Assembly: GCF_947172395.1 (NCBI RefSeq)
Contig: NC_069085.1
Span: forward strand, 17,610,698-17,674,697
Source of the DNA: Bicyclus anynana
Taxonomy: Eukaryota > Arthropoda > Insecta > Lepidoptera > Nymphalidae
Direction: 5' to 3'
DNA: 64,000 nt
Shown here: positions 47,224 through 59,300 of the stretch, piece after piece
Position numbering within the stretch: the first letter of the stretch is position 1
Layout of the letters: every line of letters begins with the position of its first letter
Notes under the pieces: model-generated
Databases searched by the model: none
Told to the model about the DNA's origin: nothing
What the model saw: only the letters and a program-made list of their open reading frames with translations
Program-made: the position numbers and the translations under genes

Positions 47224-47342
47224 CTATAACGAGAACTGGTAGAGCTGGTGGTTAGGCCTGGTGCAGGTGGAGTGTCTGCGAGTGCTGCCACAGCAGGACC
47301 AGTGACGTGCACCTGGCCAGCCTGAGTGACCGTGACCGCAAC
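47224..47342 (-). CDS. TRIM45: TRIM45 terminal exon, GCGHGH tail
   Basis: Acceptor TTTCTTCCAG|GT. In the spliced frame it reads (G)CGHGHSGWPGARHWSCCGST, then RRHSTCTRPNHQLYQFSL and TAG at 47224-47226. The open frame visible without splicing (VAVTVTQAGQVHV...) is the wrong one; phase from the previous exon selects the cysteine-rich frame, which matches the human C-terminus. Confidence 0.85.
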
Positions 47343-50300
47343 CTGGAAGAAACGGAAATATAATATACTCAGAGGCATAATTATCCGCCCACTTTAATAT
47401 AACTTTTTTTTTAATTTGTTACTGATGGTAAGTGATACAGTCTAAAATGGAAGCGGGTGACTTGTTAGGAGGAGGATGAATATCCTCATCCCTTTTCGGT
47501 TTCTACACGACATCGGCGGTGCGTCTTTGTCGGTAGGGTGGTATCTAGCCACGGCCAAAGCCTCCACCAGCCAGACCTGGGCCAATTAAGAAAATCTCAA
47601 TTCGCCCAGCCGGGGATTTAACCCAAGACTTCCATCTTGTAAATCCACCGCGCATACCACTGCGCCACGGAGACCGTCAAATAAAGTGGGCGGATAACTG
47701 TGCCTCTGAGTATAGTTTTCGAAGCGTTTGCGATTGTAGAAAGAGAATCGACGTGCCACATGGCTACAGTCTGGTGTAGTAAACGAATTAATGATATTTT
47801 TATTCATGAACTTGTTGCAACATCATAACATCGATGTGACCAATCGGAGGACACATTATCAACCCATATTCAGCTCACTGCTGAGCTCGAGTCTCCTCTC
47901 AGAATGAGAGGGGTAAGGCCAATAGTCCACCACGCTGGCCCAATGCGGATTGGCAGACTTCACACATGCAGAGAATTGAGAAAATTCTCTGGTATGCAGG
48001 TTTCCTCACGATGTTTTTCCTTCACTGTTTGAGACACGTGATATTTAATTTCTTAAAATGCACACAATTGAAGAGTTGGAAGTGCATGCCCCGTACTGGA
48101 TTCAAACCCACATCCTCCGGAATCGGAGACACAGGTAATATCCACTGGACTATTACGGCTCGGAGGACACGTTGCTACGTAATTGCGAATACAAATTTCT
48201 AAACGGAGAAACCCAGTTTCCATACAAACTCGGGCTCAAATTACACAAATGATGCAGAGCTAAAAATTCGCCATAAATTAGAACAATTAAAGAGAACTCA
48301 AGGCCAATTTTCATAAAAATCATTAATTGCCTAATCAGTTAATTTAACTTATTACAATAAATCGAATATTTTTAACATAAAATTCATTGCATGATCTGTG
48401 CCTAACTGACAGGCGACAGTTTTAATATGGATTAGACACTAACTTGACAATATATGTTAGATCATGTTAGATTTTTATGATATACATTTTTATTAAGCTA
48501 AAATAGGATCTTTCAGTTAAGGTAGCTATTTCCTTATAAGCGGTAGCAAACGCAAAACGGTCCTAGCGAGAGGGCTCCTAATTGAGTAATCTTTGGATGA
48601 GATGTCATTGTCAAATATCATTATTAACCAAAGATTCTTTGGTTAATAATGATATTTGACAATGACATCTCATTCATCAATTAACTTTGACATTGACAGC
48701 CCGCGTTTCCAAAGACAACTGACAATCAGTGTTTCGTTCTGAAAAGTGGGCCAAATTTCGGACATCTTCCTTCCACTGACGTAGTTTGCGATTAGATACT
48801 CGAGATAGAGTACTCACCTTTGTACCCCCCGCCCATGGTGGAGCCGCAGCCGCAAGTAGCGCTCTTCTTGCCGCCCGACGAGCAGAACGCACAGCAGTGG
48901 AACTGCCCCGTGTGCGCTTTTGACATGCGAGCCGCGCACGAGAATGGACTGCCCTGAAGGAAACGATTATCATTGGAATTGCTAAAAAATTGGTATATTC
49001 TTTTTTATTTTATTCAAAGATTAGTTATCCCTTGACTGCAGTCTCAACTGATTTTAAGTGACGATGCAGTCTAAGTGCCAGCTAACTTGGAAAAGGTAGA
49101 AATTTATTTACTTCTACTCTTGCAGTCCATCCGATCCGAATTCAAGAAAAGCAAAAATTTCTCTCAATTAAGAGGGTGTCATACCTGGTCTGACGATAAC
49201 GACTTGTTACTACCCTACCTAAGAGCCGTGATAGCCCAGTGGATATGATCTCTGCCTCCGATTTCGGAGAGTATGGGTTCGAATCCGGTCCGGGGCATGC
49301 ACCTCCAACTTTTCAGTTGTGTGCATTTTAAGAAATTAAATATCACGTGTCTCAATCGGTGAAGGAAAACCACGATGTTTTCCTTCACCGATTGAGACAC
49401 GTGAAACCTGCATACCAGAGAATTTCTTAATTCTCTGCGTGTGTGAAGTCTGCCAATCCGCGTTGGGCCAGCGTGGTGGACTATTGGCCTAACCCCTCTC
49501 ATTCTGAGAGGAGACTTGAGCTCAGCAGTGAGCCGTATATGGTTTGATAACGACGACTACCCTACCGATAAGCGATTTAGCCTAGATACGGGTATAAAGT
49601 AAAGATCTGTCGGGGCTATACAGTAAATCAGTCGCATGTTGAAACCACATATTGCTCGTTGTTAGTCCGCAACGAGCGAAAGGTTATGCCACCCCCCGTA
49701 CGACCATGAGGTGGTCGTACGGATCGAATCCTGGAAGTGTGCACCTGATTCGCTCTTTGCCATTTCCCGGGCCGCTTTCTTGACTCCCTACAAGTTATTT
49801 ACTTTTAAATTGACTTTGACGTTCGATTCGATCGGGATTATACTTGACGGCCTACAAGAGAAGGTTGCTTACGGCATCAAGTTACCATAATCCGGAACTG
49901 TGTGCCACTGGTGTGCGAACTCTCGTAGCTAGCTAGTTTCCGAGGAAACGAGGTCTGCGAGGTCTGGCTGTTACCTTGATAGGAGTATTGTTGACGGTGA
50001 CAGCGAGCAGGTAGTGTCCGGGGCTAGTCGGCGCGAAGTGCAGCGCGTACGAGCCGTCGCCTCTCTCCCGCACCTTGGCCACTGCCGGCCGAGCGCTGGA
50101 GTCGCGCCGCCTGAAGTATCCCGCCACCTGGGGATACCGTCGTTTGGATGAGGTAAGTGCCATATGTGGGTTCCCCTTCTTCCTTTAAAAACATGGGACT
50201 CTCTGCCATGTTTTTAAAAGAATGGCAGTGGGTTAGCACCCTACCTCAATGTATATTGGTGAGTGACTACAATAAATAGGAAAACATGAGTTTTATGTAC

Positions 50301-53300
50301 TAATTTGATGAAGCAGTCTATGTTATTAGAGGTAAAGTAAGTAACTTTCAGCAAAAAAGTTAGATCTCCTAAAAACATCTTTAGATTCTGGCCAAAGAAA
50401 TGAAAATCACAATTACTTACATTTTCTCCACCACACCAAATGCGTTCTCCGCTGCTATCCCGTAGTTCCAGGATAGCTGTGTGTTGGACGTCGACCTGAA
50501 GGTCTTGGAAACCTGACAACATAGTAGTTCACATTACCTGGACTTGTAGCCCTGAGGCACGTAGATTCTCGTTCTACAAACGCTAAGGCTTCGAAAACTA
50601 AAACAAATATATGGGAATGACAGATCCGATCGTTAACTCGGTCACGTGACCTATCGATAACAAATGTCATTCCCATGATTTTATTTTTCATATTCGAAGC
50701 GTTTGCCATTGTAGAAAGAAGGAATTGTCTTGAAACATAGCTACAGGCCGTTTCTCTGTTCTTAGTAGATATTTTTTTTAATTAATTTGCTATAACAGTC
50801 GCATGCAATTTAACCCATGATTATTCTCCCCCAGAACTCAGGTTTTTGTAATTAGGTGGCACTTACAGATTAGAGAGGTATTAAATCTTACCATCCGTAT
50901 CAAGCACGCAGTGGTCAGGATCTGGTGCCAAGGTGAACAGTCTCCCCACGAGGGTAGGGCGGTGGGTAGCTGGCGCAGCAGGAGCGAACCGCAGTTCACA
51001 TCGCGGAGGCTCCGAGATCGGCTGAAGCTCTGTCAGCCTCTCCAGCCGACGAAGTACCGGCCCGCTCAGTGATAGCACCTCATCTTCTTTGCCTTCTGTT
51101 ATGAGCTGGATGGAGATGTGAGACTTGTTAGGCTTAATAAACGGAGCAAGTAAATGACCTATCTAAGGCCCCAGGTAGGTACCCAGGTAGCTTTAGCTAG
51201 GTACAAACTCTTAAATCCTTAGCGATTTAAAGTTTCGACATTCCGTACTCTTGAGAGTCAATGCTTGTCACAGGATTGTTTTGTATGTATAAGTTACTGT
51301 GTCATAGACGATAGCTTTCCACAAGGAGCCTCAGCTTATTAGGCCCTCAGGGTACGAAATGTCGAAACATTATGGAATCACTAAGGATTTAAGAGCTTGT
51401 AGTAATAAGACACTGACCAATTGGACAGGTAGCATTGCGGAAGATACGCTCGCTGGAAACATGTCCTACGAGTATATATTTCTTTGCTTTGGGGCGAAGT
51501 GACTAAAGCCTAAAGTTGAAGATCAGATGACGTGTTTCTAGTATGCCCTGCAAAGTGTAGTTCTGATAAAGACGTGGTGTTCTACTTAACATCAAGTGGA
51601 GAAGCGGCGCTCGCGATCCCGGTCCACTCTGATGTTTCTCAGCCAAGACTTCTTCCTGCGACCTACGCCTCTTCTACCAGCAACCTTTCCCATCAAGATA
51701 GTTGTAGAAGCTCGTATCTCTTGTATCGTGCCCTAGATACTCGACTTTCGTCTTGACGGTCTGCAAAAGTTCACGCTTCTGATTGACGCGTCGCAGAACT
51801 TCGGCATTCGTCACCTACATAATATTATACTAAATTAAAAAATATATTTTTTTCATATGACAGTTGCCCTCACCTCCTCAGCGAACCTCACAGCTTCCAC
51901 CGCATGTGCGGCTCTCTCCTCCAGCTGCCTGGTCTTGTCCTGTATGCGCTGTCGGTAGGCCGCCCGCGCGCGCACAGCCGCGCTGCATAACGCTCTGCCG
52001 TGAGCTTCCACAGCCAGCCGGTACTCCTCCGACCACACCCGGATTTCGCTCTCTACTCGTGATGCTTGGGCCTGATTATATTATGATGACACTAGCTGAC
52101 GCCGCGCGGTTTCACTCGCGTGGTTCCCGTTCCCGTAGGAATACGGGGATAATATAGCCTATAGCCTTCCTCGATAAATGGGCTATCTAACACTGAAAGA
52201 ATTTTTCAAATCGGCCCTGTAGTTCCTGAGATTAGCGCGTTCAATCAAACAAACAAACTCTTCAGCTTTATAATATTAGTATAGATTATCAAATGCTTCA
52301 ATTTTTTTTTATTCTTTACAAGTTAGCCCTTGACTACAATCTCACCTGATGGTAAGAGATGATGCAGTCTAAGATGGAAGCGGACTAACTTGTTAGGAGG
52401 ATGAAAATCCACACCCCTTTCGGTTTCTACAGGGCCTCGTACTGGAACGCTAAATCGCTTGGCGGTACGTCTTTGCCGGTAGTGTGGTAACTAACTCCCA
52501 CCAGCCAGATCTGGACAAATTAAGAAAATCTCAATCTGCCCAGCCGGGGATCGAACCCAGGACCTTCGTCTTTTAAGTCCACCGCGCATACCACTGCGCC
52601 ACGGAGGCCGTCGCAACTCGCACAAACAAACAAACAAGCACATTTTCATAGTTTCTGACACAATTCTATAATACTCTTCTCTAGTGAGGGAGGGATCATC
52701 TCTCTCGAGGTAAACCAGTCTAGCCAAGCTGGTTTATATGTTGACGATCATTCAGATGAAACTCTCACGGGTTTAAATATTACTTTTAACCCTCATTCAA
52801 ACGAGAGCTTTTTAACGGACGTTAAATAAGAGTTCTCATTTAATTTTATTTTAGTACGAAGTTAAATGAAGGTCTATTTCCTACGCCCAAAATTGAAAAT
52901 GCAGCAATGCTCGAAAAAAGCGTCGTGTTTTAAAAACGCTGTCTTTAAAACACGACGACGTGTTTTAAAAACTCTCGTGTGAATAAGGGCTTAAAGTCTA
53001 CTTTTAGGTGTATGTAATATTATATTACCATTCAACCAAAAACCCATCTGCTAATTAATAATCTTTATGACTGATTACGCGTGGAACATGGAATAAAAGG
53101 TAATATGGCAAGATAGCAGAGTGAGACTCATGAAATTTTCGGTTTTCCATGAGAGCAACGATCACAGTTGTGTAATCTGTTTAAGTAGGTAATACACCAC
53201 CACAAATATGGAACTTGGTGAAAAGTAGGTACCTAAGCATTTCATCGACAGATTCGACCTTCTAAAAGAAGTTATGTCTACTTAAAACAAGCAATTTTTT

Positions 53301-56300
53301 AGCCTAAAACAGCTCTCAAATTATGTGTGAAATGTGAAAATTTGTAAGATATATTTCTTTCTCTATTGCATTTTCTAGATCTTTCTAAACTCACCTCAAC
53401 TTCTGATTGATGCATTTCCAGGATCCTGTTGGCTCGCTCCACGTTGTCGGGCACCAGTTTGGTTCGTTCGCAAGCGTCTCTCAAGGCGTTGGCTCGTTCG
53501 TTGGCAGCGCGGGATGCGTTGGCCACCGCGTGACCGGTGTGGGAGATCAGACAACAGTCTCTACAGATCACCTGCAACAGATAATCTTGTAAGCCTGGCG
53601 TCAACGACATATCGTCGTGAGAAAACGTAGGTAAATATTGTCGTGCTGAGTGACTAGAGCCTCGTGTCCAAGGGACGTCCAGCAGGTAATCAGTGAAAAT
53701 AAAATGTATACAGTCTAATTAATTGTCGGACAAATAAGAATATACTATTTATCCAGTAACCGTGTGAATAATATAAATGTATTCGAACGGTTTTTGTATG
53801 AATAGTCACTTCGTAATAAAAATACTTGTGAACGCCCCCTATAGAAAACTTGGAGAAACTTATAATATTATTTTAGGTTCACAAGTATTTTATGCCACTA
53901 TGCTTAGGTACACTGTGTTTATGGTCTGTTACCTAAGCATAAGTAATTTGTACTAGTACGGTTGGGAAAATCAATGTTCAAAAATTAATGGACTCCATCT
54001 TAACGAGACTTGTTAACCTGGTATGTAACCAGTAGTGTGCTTAAGGTTTTTTATAAGGTTAAAAACCTTATGCACTTTATTATTGTTCCAACTACTCGTA
54101 TTATAAATCCCTTCTTAAATACAGGTTTGTAGGGTCCTCGGGGTATGCAGTGCATTTATGGCGTCCATTTATAAAATACCTACTAAAATACGCCTAAGTA
54201 AGTGTGTAGTGGTCTGTTAAAATCTATAGTATAATGATTAAAACTAACCTGCTGGCACGTGGCACAATAGACAGTCAGTTCGAGCTTGGGATGGTGGGCG
54301 CAGAACCGCAGCACTGGCTCCAGCGGCTGCAGTAGATGCGTCGCGTGTCCGCGCTGCGCTGTGTGCGCTTCACCGCATGGTGGGCACACGCTCACTAGAC
54401 ACTGGTCGCAACGACTCTCTGCCTGAGGATGACAAAATTATTAATTCAAAATAAATTACATCTTACGCGTAAAAACGGAGATGCAACGGCAAACTCTATT
54501 TGATCGTAGATTCTAAAGTTAATTCAAAAATTTTTTAAAGATAGCTGACTTTCTCCTAGGACAGAGGTTTGAGACAAAGATGGGAACTTATTCACATGAT
54601 AATTTTAGATTCTTGCAACGACCGTGACCGACGGCTAACCGTGTTCTAGGTGTATCACCACGCGTTCTAGATATATAGGATTTGACTGACAGACAGCAAT
54701 GTACATCTATACTCTTCACTTTAAGTTGCTGAAAGAGACATTTAAAGGAAAACAAAATAATAAACGTAGATTCCACAGAATGATATCAGATACAGAAAAA
54801 AAACACATTACTGAGTTAAAATAACCGTGTATAAATAATCCAAGACTATTAACAAACATTGTAAACGCTAAACGGAGCGTCGCATTGTAAATGTGTTTTT
54901 TCTGAAATCACGCGTGATGTTCGGAAAGCGATGAGATGCGGTCGATCGGTGCCTCCGCCGCACGTGCGTTCACTTTCGATCCTTTAATACTTTAGGTAGT
55001 TGTCACGTTTCTTGTTTATAAATAAAGTAGCTTGTTTGTTTCTGCTACTTGTTTGTAGCTATACCTTAAATACACGAAAAAAGATTTTTTGATTTCCAGA
55101 TTTCATGGTTACTTTTCTTGGAAGTCAGTTAAAAAACATCTGAATTGGGTGCGCCACAAATTACAAGTACTATTTCCCATCTGTGCATAGTATGATAATG
55201 GAAGTTCCTTTATTTTCCGCTACATGGAGAGAATTTTAATTTGTCTGTTGAGGGTGTATTAGCTTTGACTTGAGCCTTTAACTCGCGTAAAACAATCACT
55301 TAAGTAGCCTCACCTAATATAGTATATAATGTATAGACTAGTCCTCAATCGATGGACTATCCAATATTGAAAGAATTGTGCAATTCCATATTAACCAAAG
55401 AAACAAACTCTCCATCAGCTTTTAAATATTAGTATAGATTCGTTCTTTGTACGTTCGGCCTAGCATTATACATGCACAACTCAGATAAATATCCTGTGCT
55501 TTAATTGATCAAAAACATGAGAACTCAAACTGTAGGTCTGAGGTCCTTAGATATTTTATTTATTCGAATAAATAATATAGTAAACGCTTATCAAAAATAA
55601 ATACAATATAAGTTGAGTAGAGAAGAAACATAAAATTTTAGTTTTTTAACCGATTTCTAAAAAGGAGCACCGAGTAGGTCGGCTTTATAGCAGACTCCCC
55701 GCGGATTCATCTGCGTTGTTTCCATTCCCGTGGCAATACGTGGATAGAGTATAGCTTATGACACTCACAAATAACGTAGCTTTCTTTTAGTAAATAAAAT
55801 TCAAAATCAGTTCAGTTCAAGAATTACCCATACAAGATCACAAACTCAGAAACATTAAGTTAATTTATAAAATACTAGCGGACGCCCGCGACTTCGTCCG
55901 CGTAAAAATTGATGTAAACTTCTCTCCCTCTACCTTACCCTGCTCGTAAGCCTACCCAACCCTACCCCACCCTACCCCTACCTTACTCCTACCCTACTGC
56001 TAACCCTACCCTCCCCCACCTCCCCCCTACCCTATCCCTACCTGTACCCTATCCATACCCTATCCTACCCTACTCCTAATCTACCCCTACCCTAGCTACC
56101 TGTACCCTATCCATACCCTATCCATACCCTATCCTACCCTACCCCTAATAATAAATAAATAAAATAAAAATAAAAAGCCTTTTATTTCGCACATAAGTAA
56201 GCACATATACATATTAGTGTTAATAAAATTTATAAAAAAATAAATTACAATTTTTAAATTTTTGTAAAAAAAAAATTTGTGCGAACCCCTCTATTTGAGG

Positions 56301-59300
56301 GTGAAGGCCTCCTCCAGAGATGACCAGTCCTCTCTATCTGTGGCTTTTTTCCTCCACTGTTTTCCAGCCGTCCTTTCAATGTCGTCTGCCCATCTACTTC
56401 TAGGTCTTCCTCTTTTTCTAGCACCTACAGGCCCTGTCCATGCCGTTAGCCGAGAAGTCCATCTATCGTCATTCATTCTTGCTACATGGCCCGCCCATCT
56501 CCATTTTAATCTCATAGAATAGTTTAGTGCGTCTATTACTCCTGTTTTTTCTCTTATAGTAGAGTTGCGAATTTTTTGAATTTTTCGGATTTTCATCATA
56601 CTTCTTTCCATGCTCCGTTGGCATGAATTTATTTTGTTCTTGACATTTCGCGTGAATTTCCATGTTTGACAGGCGTATGTGAGAGACGGTAAGAGACAGG
56701 TGTTCATGACATTTCTCTTAATTTTTGTTGGCATTTGACTTTTGAAAATTTCTTTAAGGCTCCAATATTTCTTCCATGTCCCTTTTATCCTTCTTTCAAT
56801 TTCTTGCTCGTTACTTTTATTATCAAAAGAGAGTTGCTTGCCCAGATAAATGTACGAATCGACAAACTCTATCGAAGTATTTTCAACTTTAATTTCATTT
56901 TTTAATGCATTTGTCATCAATTTTGTTTTTTTGAAGTTGATTTCTAGGCCAGACTGTCGGCTCGATTGTTGCAGCGTGTATATCATATGCTCTAGCTCTA
57001 GGCTGTTTTCAGAGAGCAAGACTAGATCGTCAGCGAATCTCAAATGGTTTATATAATTTCCGTTTATATTTAAGCCCATCGTATTCCAGTTTAACTTGTT
57101 TATAACGGTCTCTAGTACTGCAATGAAAATCGTTGGTGACAGCGGGTCCCCTTGTCTGGTTCCTCTTTTAATTGGAATAGGGGTTCCTGTTGACTCTAGC
57201 CTTACTCTACTGGTGTTGTTTTTATAAATGTTTTTTATCACTCTAATGTATTTGGCCTCTACATTTTGCGAGTACAGAGCTTCCCATATTGATGAATGGA
57301 GTATAGAGTCAAACGCTTTTTGGTAATCTATAAACGCTATGTAGAGTGGTCGTTGGAACTCTTGGTACTTCTCAATAAGTAGCTCTACCGAGTGAATGTG
57401 ATCTACTGTAGAGTATCCTTTTCGAAAGCCTGCTTGTTCTATTGGCTGATGTGAATCAAGTGTAGAGATTATTCTATTTTTTATAACTGAAGAGAAAAGT
57501 TTATATATCGACGGCAGAAGGCTTATGGGTCTGTAGTTGCTTATGTCGTTGGGATTGCCCTTTTTATATAACAATATAATATCTGACTCTGACCACTGCT
57601 GAGGCGTTATAGAGGTGTCTAGTATTTTATTGAAGAGAATCATCAGAGGTGTGGCAAGAATGGTATAAGCCGCTTTTCTACCCCTAATCTACCCCTAATC
57701 TACCCCTATCCTACCCCTACCCTACGCGTACCCTACCCCTACCCTACATTACCCTACCCTACCCTACTCCTCCCCTACCCTATACCTTCCATATCCTTCC
57801 CCTACCTCTACCTTGCCCTTACCCTACACTACCCCTACCCTATCCTACGCTTTCCCTAAATTACCCCTGCCCTACCTCTATCTTACCCCTTCCCTACCCC
57901 TATCCTATCCCTACCCTCAGCAAAATTGATCCAGCCTTTTGAGCATGGTGCAATGGCCAAAAACCTATATTTTCCCAAGCGACTTTTATGCTAATACTAT
58001 AAAGAGGTAAAGTTTGTGTGGTTGTCAGGGGTAATCTCTGGATCTACTGGACCGATTTGGAAAATTCTTTTACCAATAGAAAGCTACATTATTTGCGAGT
58101 GTCATGTTTGGTCCTAATATTCACACGGGAACGGGAACCACGTAATTGAAACCGCGGGGCGTCATATAGCGGCATTTCTGCGACTTTCAGAAATTTTGTA
58201 TTATCTCCGAAACTATATAACTAATTAACATACTGTAAAGGGCAAATCTTATCTCTATAATATCCTTGTGATTATTAAATAATTTATTTTGATAAGGATT
58301 TAAGTTTAGTTGTGTATGTATATATGGTGTCGCGGACTTTTTTGTAGAACTTTTAAAGGTTCAAAAAGCCTCCATACATTAATTTCAGTTATACGCAATG
58401 GTTGAGGCAGCGCATGCGAATAAGTAAGTTTTTCGGTCCGACCTGTAAGAGAAAACCCGCGATAACTCAGTAGTTATATATGATAGAAATATAAAATAGC
58501 ATTCTACTGGTGAAAGAATTTTTAAAATCGGACCAGTAGTTCCGAAGATTACCCCATTTCAAAAAATTGTTACAAACTTACAAACTTACAAACTTACAAA
58601 CTTTACCTCTTTATAATATTAGTATAGATTAGTCTTTATAAAAGCTGAAAGTATGTATGTTTCAGTCATGCTCTTTTAGCTTTCCTAAAATGACGAAGGT
58701 ATCTGGCTAACATAGGCTTTTGCTGATCGTTTTATAATAATTCACATAAATTACCTTGTTGTCAATGCAGCAAAGATCACACAACACCTCGTTGCCGCCC
58801 TCTCGACTGGCCATCCGTCGCAGCAGCACATAGTTGAGCGGCAATGCTGCTATACCTCCTAGCGGCAGTTGGGTCTCTGAGCCGCAGACCGGACACAGAA
58901 TGAAATGGTAGTTCTTGCCTGATACCTGAAAAAAAATTCTATATATAAAATCCATTTGTTTAGCTTTTACAAATATCTCTAACAGTCTTTCAAAGAATAC
59001 CAACTCATTTTTAAAGAATACAGCCTTCAAAGAATACTATTGATTGAACTTTAAGGTGAATAGTTGCCACGATGCTAAGTGTTTATCGACTAGGGATATG
59101 ATTTGTCAGGTTATGTCTACGGGATTAAATCATGTTCCTAGACGCTAAACACTTAGCACCCTGGCAACTCTTTAACTCTCAAGTGTTTAACTAAATACTA
59201 AATAAATACTAGCATAAATTGATAGTCTGGTCTCTTGACATCTTCTATCTCCCTAAATCTACCACGTTCCAATCATAGTTGTCTACCGTACCGTACCTAC

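Noticed and set aside
47151..47378. Minus ORF reading VAVTVTQAGQVHV as the TRIM45 end
   Set aside because: This is the wrong frame. The splice phase from 48818-48953 selects CGHGHSGWPGARHWSCCG, which matches the family's C-terminus.
51685..51814. Extra TRIM45 coiled-coil exon
   Set aside because: It ends in phase 1 while the next exon needs phase 0, and the sequence order matches the C-terminus of LINE reverse transcriptases.
55915..57920. Internal telomeric array
   Set aside because: The unit is TACCC-like and irregular; the insect telomere unit is TTAGG/CCTAA.
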